Positions 12,582 to 21,138 of a DNA stretch of 64,000 bases are shown one piece after another. The DNA comes from CAVRTM01 sp963724015 (GTDB taxonomy: Bacteria; Actinomycetota; Actinomycetes; Actinomycetales; Dermatophilaceae), in contig CAVRTM010000006.1 in the NCBI GenBank assembly GCA_963724015.1, positions 62,001 through 126,000 of the forward strand, read 5' to 3'. Each line of letters starts with the position of its first letter. Position 1 is the first letter of the stretch. The position numbers and the translations under genes are program-made. Under the pieces are notes generated by a model that ran no database searches, was not told the origin of the DNA, and saw nothing but the letters and a program-made list of their open reading frames with translations.

Positions 12582-13376
12582 ATGACCTCTGCGGACGACG
12601 CCCTCACTGCTGTCGCCTCCGATCGGGACGCGGTGCGGATCGTGCCGCTCGCCGTCCCCGGGAACCTGCTGCGCCCGCTGGCGGCGGTCGCTCCGACCAC
12701 ACCGGTCCGGCTGACGTACCGGGGTGGGCCTCTGCTGACGTCGGTCGAGGTCTTCGTCGTCTACTGGGGGCAGGACTGGGCGAGCCGGCCCCTGTCGGAC
12801 ACCGCACGCCGGGTCGACCAGTTCTTCGACACCGTCCTGGCCGGCGAGCTGATGGACCAGCTGTCCGAGTACGGCGTGCCGGGCCAGCAGATCGGCCGCG
12901 GCCGCCGTGTCGGGCGGGCTGTGGTGACCACGCCGGACCCGGGCCCGGTCGTCACCGATGCCGCGCTGCAGCAGATGCTGCGGGACCAGCTCGGCACCGG
13001 GACCAGCTTCCCCGCCGTCGACCGCAACAGCCTGCTCTTCGTCTACCTGCCGCCGGGCACCGCTGTCGTGCAAGGCGGTTCGCGCTCATGCCAAGCGTTC
13101 TGCGGGTACCACAACGTCATGGACGACGACGTCTTCTACGCCGTGGTGCCCGATCCGGGATGCCAGGGGTGCACCAGCACGCTCAGCGTCTTCGACGCGC
13201 TGACGTCGGTGAGTTCCCACGAGCTCTGCGAGGCGGTCACGGACCCGGTGCCGGGCCAGGGCTGGTACGACGACGTCAACGGGGAGGTCGGGGACATCTG
13301 CGCCTGGCAGACCCGGGTGGTGGACGGCTACACCGTCCAGCGGGAGTGGTCCAACAGCAGCAGCAGCTGCCGCTGA
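12582..13376 (+). CDS. Hypothetical zincin-like protein with HELCE motif
   Basis: A 264-residue protein I cannot assign to a named family. It contains SSHELCEAVTDPVPGQGWYD around residue 213: an HE-x-x-E core embedded in a motif (HELxEAVTDP) that recurs in uncharacterised bacterial proteins and looks like a metal-binding peptidase-like site. Several cysteines (SCQAFCGYHN, PGCQGCTST) may form disulfides or bind metal. There is no convincing signal peptide or membrane helix. Start ATG 12582 follows GGAAGGA at a good distance; an upstream in-frame methionine lacks an SD. It ends 13 bases from the convergent phosphatase gene. Confidence 0.7.
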   Translation: MTSADDALTAVASDRDAVRIVPLAVPGNLLRPLAAVAPTTPVRLTYRGGPLLTSVEVFVVYWGQDWASRPLSDTARRVDQFFDTVLAGELMDQLSEYGVPGQQIGRGRRVGRAVVTTPDPGPVVTDAALQQMLRDQLGTGTSFPAVDRNSLLFVYLPPGTAVVQGGSRSCQAFCGYHNVMDDDVFYAVVPDPGCQGCTSTLSVFDALTSVSSHELCEAVTDPVPGQGWYDDVNGEVGDICAWQTRVVDGYTVQREWSNSSSSCR

Positions 13377-13388
13377 CCCGTGCCCCGA

Positions 13389-14012
13389 CTACCCGGGCGT
13401 CTGGTTCCAGCTCTCGAGCGCCGGCAGGCCGTGCTCCTGGCCCAGCACGCTGACCGAGCCGGCGTCCAGGGTCAGCTGTGCGCCGAAGCACGGATCCTGC
13501 TCGAGGTAGACCGATGCGAGCACGCGCAGGCAGTGTCCGTGCCCGACCAGCGCCACGTCACCGTGCTCGAGGAGTGGCAGGACCCGCTCGATCACGCCCC
13601 GGACCCGGCCGGCGACGTCGTGCACGGTCTCGCCGGGGGTGTCACCGGGGACCACACCGTCGTGGAAGACGGTCCACGGGTAGCCGACGCGCTCGCGGAT
13701 CTGCGGGGTGGTCAGGCCCTCGTAGCCGCCGTAGTCCCACTCGACCAGCCGGGGCTCGACCTCGGCACCGTCGAGGCCCGCCAGCTCCGCGGTGCGCCGG
13801 GCCCGCACCAGCGGCGAGGTCAGGACCGCGGCGAACGTGCGGCCCTTGAGCAGCGACGCGGTGGCCCGGGCCAGGTCCTCCCCGCGCTCGGTCAGCGGGA
13901 TGTCGGTGAGCCCGGTGTGCTGGCCGGACTTCGACCACTCCGTCTCGCCGTGGCGCAGCAGCACCAGTGAGCCAGCACGCGGGGCAGGGGTCTGGACAAG
14001 GACGTCACGCAT
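13389..14012 (-). CDS. Histidine phosphatase family protein (phosphoglycerate mutase-like)
   Basis: Branch-1 histidine phosphatase. The catalytic RHG motif is in SLVLLRHGETEWS (about residue 20), with the second arginine in SPLVRARRTAELAG, the acidic E in VEWDYGGYEG and the C-terminal catalytic histidine in VALVGHGHCLRVLA. These cover the full catalytic set, and 207 residues is the usual length. The closest named types are phosphatases of the CobC/GpmB/broad-specificity kind; the substrate cannot be read from sequence. I chose ATG 14012 because the conserved core begins 18 residues later; the ORF extends upstream but over non-conserved sequence. A TACCCT box only two bases before this ATG leaves the exact start uncertain. 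Confidence 0.85.
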   Translation of the reverse strand: MRDVLVQTPAPRAGSLVLLRHGETEWSKSGQHTGLTDIPLTERGEDLARATASLLKGRTFAAVLTSPLVRARRTAELAGLDGAEVEPRLVEWDYGGYEGLTTPQIRERVGYPWTVFHDGVVPGDTPGETVHDVAGRVRGVIERVLPLLEHGDVALVGHGHCLRVLASVYLEQDPCFGAQLTLDAGSVSVLGQEHGLPALESWNQTPG

Positions 14013-14139
14013 CGAGGGTACGTTCCGCGCGACGGTCGGGCAGCCCGGGGGCCGACCGGCCCCGAGTCCGGCGACGTCTCCGGCGGTTGGTCGCCGGGGA
14101 CGATTTGCCACGCCCGGCACGGTGGACGAGGGTGGGTTC

Positions 14140-14679
14140 ATGGCTGATCTCAACGGAAAGACCATTGCGTTCCTCGTCGCTGCCGAGGGCATCGAGCGCG
14201 TCGAGCTGACCGAGCCCTGGGCCGCGGTCGTCGAGGCGGGGGGCACCCCCGTCCTCCTCAGCCCGCAGGAGGGGCAGGTGCAGACCTTCGACCACCTCGA
14301 CAAGGCCGAGACGCTCCCGGTCGACAAGGCGGTCAAGGACGCGGCCATCGCCGACTACGACGCCCTGGTGCTGCCCGGCGGCGTCGCCAACCCCGACCAG
14401 CTGCGCACGGACGGCGACGCCGTCGGCTTCGTGCGCGACTTCCTCGGCACGGACAAGCCGGTGGCAGCGATCTGCCACGCGCCCTGGACGCTGGTCGAGG
14501 CCGGCGTGCTGCGGGGCCGCACGCTGACGTCGTGGCCGAGCCTGCGCACCGACATCACCAACGCCGGCGGCACCTGGGTCGACCAGCAGGTCGTCACCGA
14601 CGGCAACCTGATCACCAGCCGCAACCCCGATGACATCCCCGCGTTCAACAAGGCGCTGCTAGACGCCCTGGGGCGCTGA
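14140..14679 (+). CDS. DJ-1/PfpI family protein (type 1 glutamine amidotransferase-like)
   Basis: A 179-residue member of the PfpI/YhbO branch of the DJ-1 superfamily. The nucleophile elbow is AAICHAPWTLVEAG, with the conserved cysteine followed by His; the strand YDALVLPGGVANPDQLRT supplies the oxyanion region and VDQQVVTDGNLITSRNPDDI is the typical C-terminal segment. Members act as proteases, chaperones or deglycases in stress protection; the exact reaction of this one is inferred only at family level. ATG 14140 follows a GAGGGTGGG stretch. It is transcribed away from the histidine phosphatase gene and is 27 bases before phzF-like. Confidence 0.9.
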   Translation: MADLNGKTIAFLVAAEGIERVELTEPWAAVVEAGGTPVLLSPQEGQVQTFDHLDKAETLPVDKAVKDAAIADYDALVLPGGVANPDQLRTDGDAVGFVRDFLGTDKPVAAICHAPWTLVEAGVLRGRTLTSWPSLRTDITNAGGTWVDQQVVTDGNLITSRNPDDIPAFNKALLDALGR

Positions 14680-14706
14680 CCTCCCGCTCCGTGGCACGAT
14701 CGGGCG

Positions 14707-15564
14707 ATGACCTCTCCCCGTGCGCTGCCGTTCCGCCTGCTGAACGTCTTCACCGAGGCCGACGACCCGTTCTCCGGCAACCCGTTGTGCGTCTTCGAGG
14801 ACGCGAGCGGCCTCACTGAGGGCGAGATGCAGGGGCTGGCCCGTCAGCTCAACCTCTCGGAGACGACGTTCGTCACGCCGGCGGTGGGGGAGGAGACCGC
14901 GACGGTGCGGATCTTCACGCCCAGCTACGAGATGCCGTTCGCCGGACACCCCACGCTGGGCACGGCTGCGGTCGTCGGCGACCTGGCCGGCGGCCGCACC
15001 GATGTCGTGCTCAGCATGCCCGCCGGGCTGATCCCGGTGCATGCGGACGGCGCCGCGTGGACGTTGCGGGCCAACGCCCCCACGACCAGCGCCGTGGGCG
15101 CCGAGCCGGCCGACCTCGCGCGCATGGTCGGGCTGGGCACCACGGCGCTGGCCGACGCGGCCCAGTGGGTGGACACCGGCACCGTGCAGCTGCTGCTGCC
15201 CCTGCGCACGGCGGCGGACGTGCGCGCGGCGTCCGCAGACCCGGTGCTGCTGCGGCGGTTCGCGACCCGGCCGGACCAGCAGGCGCTGGTCTACCTCTGG
15301 GCTCCTCGCGAGGACGGCGACCTCGAGGCGCGGCTCTTCTTCACCCAGGACAGCGCCGTAATCGAGGACCCCGCCACCGGCTCGGCGTGCGCCAACCTCG
15401 GCGGGTGGTTCCAGGCGCGCGGTGAACGGGGGATCCGGCACCGGATCCACCAGGGGGCGGCGGTGCACCGTCCGTCCCTCCTGCAGCTCGAGGTCGACGC
15501 CGACGGCGCGATCCTGGTCTCCGGCACCGTGTCGGAGGTCGCGCGGGGGGTCTACCGGCTCTGA
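14707..15564 (+). CDS. PhzF family isomerase/epimerase-like protein
   Basis: A 285-residue PhzF-fold protein of the diaminopimelate-epimerase-like superfamily. The N-terminus LLNVFTEADDPFSGNPLCVF, the LNLSETTFV segment carrying the conserved glutamate, and MPFAGHPTLGTAAVV are all present; the second half closes with DPATGSACANLGGWF, the C-terminal anion-binding motif. Phenazine genes are absent, so this is one of the many PhzF homologues of unknown substrate rather than a phenazine biosynthesis gene. No SD is evident; CACGAT six bases before ATG 14707 could be a weak leaderless -10. Complete and undisturbed. Confidence 0.9.
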   Translation: MTSPRALPFRLLNVFTEADDPFSGNPLCVFEDASGLTEGEMQGLARQLNLSETTFVTPAVGEETATVRIFTPSYEMPFAGHPTLGTAAVVGDLAGGRTDVVLSMPAGLIPVHADGAAWTLRANAPTTSAVGAEPADLARMVGLGTTALADAAQWVDTGTVQLLLPLRTAADVRAASADPVLLRRFATRPDQQALVYLWAPREDGDLEARLFFTQDSAVIEDPATGSACANLGGWFQARGERGIRHRIHQGAAVHRPSLLQLEVDADGAILVSGTVSEVARGVYRL

Positions 15565-15585
15565 CCGACCGCGACGGCGAGCCGC

Positions 15586-16383
15586 CTACTGCAGCAACGC
15601 CTCCCGGACAGCGCGAGCGTTCAGGTCGAACCACTCCTCCACGCGCGCGGAGAGGTCGGCGCCGCCTCCGCGCCAGAAGGAGGAGAACCCGCGGTGGCCG
15701 GCTTCGGCGTGCCGCCGCACGTTGTCGTAGCACCAGCTGTGGTTGGGCTTCACGGCCTCGGCCACCAGCTCGCGCTCTCCCTCGGGCAGGCCGTAGGCGT
15801 CGACGAAGGTGCGCAGCCGCCGCAGAGAACGCCCCCGCCGGGCGTCGGCGATGTCCCCGTCGGGGCGCAGCGGGGCCCACAACCGCGCGGCGGCGGCGAC
15901 GTCCCACACCCGCGACCCGGGGCCTGCCAGGTCGAAGTCGATCAGCGCGACCGCCACGCCGTCGCGGAACACGACGTTGTCCAGGTTCGGGTCGTTGTGG
16001 CTCACCAGCCCCGTCGTGAAACGCTCCGGCACCGGCAGCTGCCACGCGAGGCCGCCGCCGTCGAACGACGCCACCGCGTCGTGGTAGCGATGCAGCAGTC
16101 GCGCCACGCTCTCCAGTGCCGATGTGGTGAGCGACCAGGGCGGGTACGGCGGCGAGATGGCCGTGCCCGGGACGTACGTCAGGACCTCGCGACCCCGCTC
16201 GTCGACGCCGAGCAGCCTTGGGGCGCCGTCGAACCCGACCTCCTGCAGGTGCATCAGCAGCGCGTGCGTGGAGGGGGTGGTCGGGCGCCACGGTCGGCGC
16301 ACCGTGTCGCCGAGACGCACGACAAGGCCCTGGTTCGCCGTGCCGCCGGTCAGCTCCACCTCCTGGTGGTGCTCAGCCGGCAT
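15586..16383 (-). CDS. Aminoglycoside phosphotransferase-family kinase
   Basis: A 265-residue APH/choline-kinase-fold protein. The catalytic loop is LVSHNDPNLDNVVF (Brenner motif HxDxxxxN) and the metal-binding IDFDLAGPGSRVWD follows, so the kinase core is complete; the N-lobe begins VELTGGTANQGLVVRLG. The family phosphorylates small molecules or sugars; antibiotic resistance is not implied by sequence alone. It lies 48 bases downstream of the SorC-type regulator in the same direction, so it may be cotranscribed, but nothing ties it to polyol use. Start ATG 16383. Confidence 0.85.
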   Translation of the reverse strand: MPAEHHQEVELTGGTANQGLVVRLGDTVRRPWRPTTPSTHALLMHLQEVGFDGAPRLLGVDERGREVLTYVPGTAISPPYPPWSLTTSALESVARLLHRYHDAVASFDGGGLAWQLPVPERFTTGLVSHNDPNLDNVVFRDGVAVALIDFDLAGPGSRVWDVAAAARLWAPLRPDGDIADARRGRSLRRLRTFVDAYGLPEGERELVAEAVKPNHSWCYDNVRRHAEAGHRGFSSFWRGGGADLSARVEEWFDLNARAVREALLQ

Positions 16384-16431
16384 GGGCCCTCCCGGGCGGC
16401 CGGTGGACGTGGGCGCCGGTCACTGCCGCCC

Positions 16432-17388
16432 TCATCCGTCGCCCAGCAGTGTCCGCGCCAGGGCCGCGTGCGTGACCAGGGCATTGACCAGGCCGCCGCG
16501 CACGGCCGCATGGACCGCCGGGGCCTTGGCCGTGCCGTAGGCGATCGCGAGAACCTCGGGGATGGCTTGCATCTGACCGGCATCGATCCCGATCATGCGG
16601 TCGCTGAGGCGGCCCTCGACCGGTGTCCCGTCGGCCGACACGAGCACACCGGAGATGTCCCCGATGACGCCACGCCGACTCAGCTCCTCCCGCTCCTCCG
16701 CGCGCATGGCGTCGTACAGCGTGGACTGCCCGGGCTCCCAGGAGCCGAGCCCGACGACGGCCTTGGTGACCATGCTGAAGTGCGCGAAAGCCTCTGCGAT
16801 CTCTGGCTGTTGGCGCATGGCGGTCGCTGTCGCGGCGTCCGGGACGATGAGCGGTGCGTAGAACAGGTAGGCCGGCCCTCCGGAGATCCGTGCCGCCTCT
16901 CGCACGAGCTCGATCGAGTTGTCGTCAGCTCCGTTGCGGGCGAGCGCTCCGGTCAGCTGGACGACCGGCGTGGCAGCGAGCCGGGTCAGCGAGGCCGTCA
17001 TCGCGCTGACCGCGCGCGCCCAGGCCAGGCCCAGGACGTCCTCGGCCGTCACGATCTCGCCCAGCAGGTCGGCGGCCGCCTTGCCCAGCTGCTGGCGCAG
17101 CGTCTCGGGGTGGCCCTCGGGGGAGTCGACCACCAGGGCGTGGCGCAGCCCGAGCGCCTCCTGCAACCGGCTGGACAGGTCCACGTCGATGGACCCGGCG
17201 TAGCCGATCTCGATCCGGACCAGGCCGCTGGTGCGCGCCGACTCGATCAGCCGCGCGACCTTGAACCGGCTGAGCTGGAACTCGTCGGCGATGTCGACCT
17301 TGGAGCGGCCGTCGACGTAGTAGCGACGCGCGACGGAGGCGGTGAGCACCAGCAGCGCGGGGCCGCCGTCGAAGCCTCGCGGATCCAC
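16432..17388 (-). CDS. SorC/DeoR-type sugar-binding transcriptional regulator
   Basis: A 318-residue regulator. Residues 10-50 form an HTH (VARRYYVDGRSKVDIADEF, QLSRFKVARLIESARTSG); the rest is the SorC effector domain with LRQQLGKAAADLLGEIV, VVQLTGAL and the late segment VEGRLSDRMIGIDAGQM, which binds phosphorylated or free sugars. Start GTG 17388 is fixed by AGGAGG at 17395-17400 six bases upstream. It is divergent from a polyol ABC transporter/dehydrogenase operon, with a TGAGCA dyad between them, so it is most likely the operon's substrate-responsive regulator. Confidence 0.92.
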   Translation of the reverse strand: MDPRGFDGGPALLVLTASVARRYYVDGRSKVDIADEFQLSRFKVARLIESARTSGLVRIEIGYAGSIDVDLSSRLQEALGLRHALVVDSPEGHPETLRQQLGKAAADLLGEIVTAEDVLGLAWARAVSAMTASLTRLAATPVVQLTGALARNGADDNSIELVREAARISGGPAYLFYAPLIVPDAATATAMRQQPEIAEAFAHFSMVTKAVVGLGSWEPGQSTLYDAMRAEEREELSRRGVIGDISGVLVSADGTPVEGRLSDRMIGIDAGQMQAIPEVLAIAYGTAKAPAVHAAVRGGLVNALVTHAALARTLLGDG

Positions 17389-17501
17389 GGTCCACCTCCT
17401 CGCTGGGTCGGACGAGCGCCAGTGTGGCACGGCGGTTCCCGACGCGGATGTCGTGCCGCCCAACGGTTGACAGGGGCCATTGGGGAGGAGTTCACTCGCT
17501 A

Positions 17502-17527
17502 TGAGCATCGTAGTGCTCAGATGAGCA
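17502..17527. promoter_or_regulatory. Operator for the SorC-type regulator
   Basis: TGAGCA (17502-17507), a six-base spacer, its inverted copy TGCTCA (17514-17519), then a further TGAGCA at 17522-17527. Half-sites of this form are typical of SorC/DeoR sugar regulators. A TTGACA at 17467-17472 may be a -35 element of the transporter promoter, putting the operator over or just after the start of transcription, where it could act as a roadblock. Confidence 0.7.
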
Positions 17528-17669
17528 AAGAGCGCAAGAGCGTGGACGGCAGAACTCCCGCCTGGGCCTCCCGGCCGAGCGGACGCACCAACAACATCGG
17601 CGTCAGGGCATCGGGCAGGGCGGCGCGGCCGCCGGCTCCCGCCGTGGCGGTGGCTGGAGGAGGTTTCGC

Positions 17670-19064
17670 GTGGGAATCAGTCGAGCTGGTCGGGGCCGCA
17701 GGTCGGCGCCACTGATCTGCACTGCCGGAGTCGTCGCCGTCGTGGCCGCAGGGTGTGCGGGCGCCGGCGGCGGTGGGGGCGGTGGGGGCGCGAGCGGTGG
17801 CGGGGGCGGCGGAAAGTCCGTGAACGTGCTGATGGTGAACAACCCGCAGATGCTCGCGCTGCAGAAGCTGACGGCCGACAACTTCACCAAGCAGACCGGC
17901 ATCAAGGTCAACTACACGGTGCTGCCGGAGAACGACGTCCGGGACAAGATCAGCCAGGAGTTCTCCTCCCAGGCCGGTCAGTACGACGTCGCGTCGCTCA
18001 GCAACTACGAGATCCCGTTCTACTCCAAGAACGGCTGGCTCTCCTCGCTCAGCGACACGGTCGCCAAGGACCCCGCCTTCGACCAGGCCGACATCCTCAA
18101 GCCCATGCAGGAGTCCCTGACCGGCGAGGACGGCAAGATCTACGGCGAGCCGTTCTACGGCGAGTCCTCCTTCCTCATGTACCGCAAGGACCTCATGCAG
18201 GCCAAGGGCCTCACGATGCCGGCCAAGCCGACCTGGCAGGACGTCGGCACCATCGCCGCGAAGCTCGACGGCGCCAAGCCGGGGATGAAGGGCATCTGCC
18301 TGCGCGGCCTGCCCGGCTGGGGTGAGGTCATGGCACCGCTGACCACGGTGTGGAACACCTTCGGCGGAGCCTGGTGGGACAAGGACTGGAACACGCTGCT
18401 GACCGACCCGGCGACCGTGGAGGGCACGAAGTTCTACGCGAACCTCATCCAGCAGCACGGCGAGTCCGGCGCAGCGCAGTCGGGCTTCGCGGAGTGCCTC
18501 AACAACGTCGAGCAGAGCAAGACGGCCATGTGGTACGACGCCACCTCGGCCGCCAACTCGCTCGAGGGTCCCGACTCGCCGGTTCACGGCAAGATGGGCT
18601 ACGCCCCCGCCCCGGTGGTGAAGACCCCGTCCTCGGGCTGGCTGTACAGCTGGGCGTGGGGCATCCAGAAGGCCAGCAAGAACCAGGACGCCGCGGTGAA
18701 GTTCATCACCTGGGCCTCGGGCAAGGACTACGAGAACCTGGTCGGCAAGACCAACGGCTGGGCCACCGTTCCCGCCGGCAAGCGGGCCTCCACCTACGCC
18801 AACCCCGAATACCTCAAGGTCGCCAAGGCGTTCGCGGAGCCGACGAAGACCGCGATCGACACGGCCGACCCGAAGAACCCCGGCGTCCAGCCGAGGCCGA
18901 CGATCGGCATCCAGTTCGTCGACATCCCCGAGTTCTCGGCCGTGGGGACCACGGTCTCCCAGTTCATCACCTCGGCCATCGCCGGAAAGACCAGCGTGGA
19001 GTCAGCGCTCCAGGCCGGCCAGGCCGCGGCCGAGAAGGTGGGCCAGAAGTACAAGAGCAAGTAA
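17670..19064 (+). CDS. ABC transporter substrate-binding lipoprotein, polyol type
   Basis: A 464-residue extracellular binding protein. An arginine-rich n-region and hydrophobic stretch end in the lipobox VVAAGC, so the mature protein starts at a lipid-modified cysteine and is tethered by an unusually long glycine/serine linker (about 24 residues). The folded part from VNVLMVNNPQMLALQKL onwards follows the family-1 solute-binding layout, with GEPFYGESSFLMYRKDLM and YAPAPVVKTPSSGWLYSWAWGI typical of sorbitol/mannitol binders of the SmoE kind. GTG 17670 has AGGAGG at good distance. It is the first gene of the operon, followed by two permeases and two polyol dehydrogenases. Confidence 0.9.
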   Translation: MGISRAGRGRRSAPLICTAGVVAVVAAGCAGAGGGGGGGGASGGGGGGKSVNVLMVNNPQMLALQKLTADNFTKQTGIKVNYTVLPENDVRDKISQEFSSQAGQYDVASLSNYEIPFYSKNGWLSSLSDTVAKDPAFDQADILKPMQESLTGEDGKIYGEPFYGESSFLMYRKDLMQAKGLTMPAKPTWQDVGTIAAKLDGAKPGMKGICLRGLPGWGEVMAPLTTVWNTFGGAWWDKDWNTLLTDPATVEGTKFYANLIQQHGESGAAQSGFAECLNNVEQSKTAMWYDATSAANSLEGPDSPVHGKMGYAPAPVVKTPSSGWLYSWAWGIQKASKNQDAAVKFITWASGKDYENLVGKTNGWATVPAGKRASTYANPEYLKVAKAFAEPTKTAIDTADPKNPGVQPRPTIGIQFVDIPEFSAVGTTVSQFITSAIAGKTSVESALQAGQAAAEKVGQKYKSK

Positions 19065-19073
19065 CCGGTTGAC

Positions 19074-19141
19074 CCGCCGCCCCGGCTCCGCCGGCGCCGG
19101 ACCCCTGTGAATGGTCGGCGTACGGCGGGGACGGGCGGCGG
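19074..19141 (+). terminator. Stem-loop between binding-protein and permease genes
   Basis: CCGCCGCCC (19074-19082) can pair with GGGCGGCGG (19133-19141), enclosing a smaller CCGGC/GCCGG hairpin. Such structures between binding-protein and permease genes often stabilise the upstream message or partly terminate, giving more binding protein than permease. Pairing is long-range and was judged by eye. Confidence 0.35.
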
Positions 19142-19216
19142 CCCTCAGCAGCCCCTAGCACATCCGTCATGGCACACCGGCCCGACGTGGCCACACACCA
19201 GGAAGCTGCCACCGCC

Positions 19217-20194
19217 ATGAGCAGAGACGCAGTCAGCAGCAGCAGCACCACCAGCGAGGCGGGCGGTCCCAGCGAGGCGCTCGACCGGCCGCAGCGTCGA
19301 GCTCCCAAACCCAAGACGTGGTCGACCCGTGCACCGCTGCTCCCCGCCCTCGTCTTCATGATCATCGTGACGCAGCTGCCCTTCGTGGCGACGCTGGTCA
19401 TCTCGTTCATGAACTGGAACGCGCTCTACCCCAACGACCGCGGTTTCGCGGGGCTCGACAACTTCAAGACCGCGTTCACCGACCCCGACCTGCGCAACTC
19501 GATCTTCAACACGATCCTCTACACGGTTGTCATCGTGCTGGTGGCGCTGGTGCTCGGGTTCGCGCTCGCGCTGCTGCTGGACCGGAGGTTCCGGGGCCGC
19601 GGTTTCGTGCGGACGATCCTCATCGCCCCGTTCCTCATCGTGCCGGTGGCGGCCGCGCTGCTGTGGAAGCACGCCATCTTCAACCCCGAGTACGGCCTGC
19701 TCAACGGAAGCCTCACCTGGGTGTGGCGGCTGTTCGGCTCGGACAACCCGCCCCAGCCCGACTGGATCACCAACACCCCCAAGCTGACGATCATGGTGGC
19801 CCTGATCTGGCAGTGGACGCCGTTCATGATGCTGATCCTGCTGGCCGGGCTGCAGGGCAGGCCGCTGGACGTCATCGAGGCGGCACAGGTCGACGGTGCC
19901 AGCCCGGTGCAGATCTTCCGGCACATGACGCTGCCCTACATGCGCCAGTACCTCGAGCTGGCGGGCCTGCTCGGCTCCATCTACATCGTGCAGAACTTCG
20001 ACTACGTCTTCACCATGACGTCAGGGGGTCTCGGCTCGGCCAACCTGCCCTACACGATCTACCAGACCTTCTACCAGGCCCACGACTACGGCCTCGCGTC
20101 CGCCGCCGGCGTGATCGTCGTCATCGGCACCATCATCATCGCCACCTTCGCCCTGCGCACGGTGTCGACCCTGCTGCGGGAGGACCAGCTATGA
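19217..20194 (+). CDS. Polyol ABC transporter permease (SmoF-like)
   Basis: An inner-membrane permease of the MalF/SmoF class with six predicted membrane segments, beginning LLPALVFMIIVTQLPFVATL. The cytoplasmic EAA loop, which docks the ATPase, reads VIEAAQVDGASPVQIFRHMT. Both ATG 19169 and ATG 19217 are in frame; 19217 is chosen because AGGAAG lies upstream (a long spacing of about 11) while 19169 has nothing. The stop overlaps the next start as ATGA. No ATP-binding subunit is encoded in the operon; in actinobacteria a shared MsiK-type ATPase usually serves such systems. Confidence 0.9.
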   Translation: MSRDAVSSSSTTSEAGGPSEALDRPQRRAPKPKTWSTRAPLLPALVFMIIVTQLPFVATLVISFMNWNALYPNDRGFAGLDNFKTAFTDPDLRNSIFNTILYTVVIVLVALVLGFALALLLDRRFRGRGFVRTILIAPFLIVPVAAALLWKHAIFNPEYGLLNGSLTWVWRLFGSDNPPQPDWITNTPKLTIMVALIWQWTPFMMLILLAGLQGRPLDVIEAAQVDGASPVQIFRHMTLPYMRQYLELAGLLGSIYIVQNFDYVFTMTSGGLGSANLPYTIYQTFYQAHDYGLASAAGVIVVIGTIIIATFALRTVSTLLREDQL

Positions 20195-21075
20195 GCACCA
20201 CGACGGCTGCACCGAAGACGTCGGCGCCCTCGACCGGACCACGGCACAAGAAGCAGAGCACCGGCAGCAAGGCGCTGACCGTCCTCACGTGGCTGGTGGC
20301 CCTCCTGTTCTTCGTCCCGGTGGCATGGATGGTCCTGACCTCGCTGCACAGTGAGCAGGACGCGGCCACCAACCCACCGTCGGTGTTCGCGCCCCTGACC
20401 ACGCAGGGCTACCAGGAGTTCTTCGGCGCCACATCCGGTGCGAGCCCGTGGCCGGCGCTGATCAACTCGGCCTACGCCAGCATCGGCGCGACGATCCTGG
20501 TGCTGCTGGTGGCAATTCCCGCGGCCTACGCCCTGTCGATCAGGCCGGTCCGCAAGTGGTCCGACGTGATGTTCTTCTTCCTGTCCACGAAGATGCTGCC
20601 GGCGGTGGCCGGGTTGCTGCCGATCTACCTCATCGCGCAGTACCTGGGCCTGCTCGACAACATCAACCTGCTGGTGATCCTCTACACCGCCATGAGCCTG
20701 CCGATCGCGGTGTGGATGATGCGCTCGTTCCTGGCAGAGATCCCGATCGCGATCCTGGAGGCCGCCACCATCGACGGCGCCGGCTTCCTGATGACCTTCC
20801 GCAAGATCATCATCCCCATGTCGGCACCGGGCATCGCGGCGACCTCGCTGATCTGCTTCATCTTCAGCTGGAACGAGATGCTCTTCGCCAGGGTGCTCAC
20901 CGGCGTACGGTCAGAGACGTCCCCGGTGTACCTCACGGGCTTCGTGACCAGCCAGGGGTTGTTCCTCGCCAAGGTCTGTGCGGCCGCCGTGGCGGTGTCG
21001 CTGCCGGTGCTCGTCGCCGGGTTCGCAGCCCAGGACAAGCTCGTGCAGGGCCTCTCGCTCGGCGCGGTGAAGTGA
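20191..21075 (+). CDS. Polyol ABC transporter permease (SmoG-like)
   Basis: Second permease, 294 residues, MalG/SmoG class. After a basic cytoplasmic N-terminus the membrane segments start VLTWLVALLFFVPVAWMVL; the EAA loop is ILEAATIDGAGFLMTFRKI, and the last segment ends AAQDKLVQGLSLGAVK as in MalG-type proteins. The ATG overlaps the stop of the first permease, indicating translational coupling and 1:1 subunit synthesis. Confidence 0.92.
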   Translation: MSTTTAAPKTSAPSTGPRHKKQSTGSKALTVLTWLVALLFFVPVAWMVLTSLHSEQDAATNPPSVFAPLTTQGYQEFFGATSGASPWPALINSAYASIGATILVLLVAIPAAYALSIRPVRKWSDVMFFFLSTKMLPAVAGLLPIYLIAQYLGLLDNINLLVILYTAMSLPIAVWMMRSFLAEIPIAILEAATIDGAGFLMTFRKIIIPMSAPGIAATSLICFIFSWNEMLFARVLTGVRSETSPVYLTGFVTSQGLFLAKVCAAAVAVSLPVLVAGFAAQDKLVQGLSLGAVK

Positions 21076-21138
21076 TCAGGCAGGCTTGAGCCGCACGCAC
21101 GGCGCGCACGCCGCCATGCCCTTTCAGGGAGGACCCCC

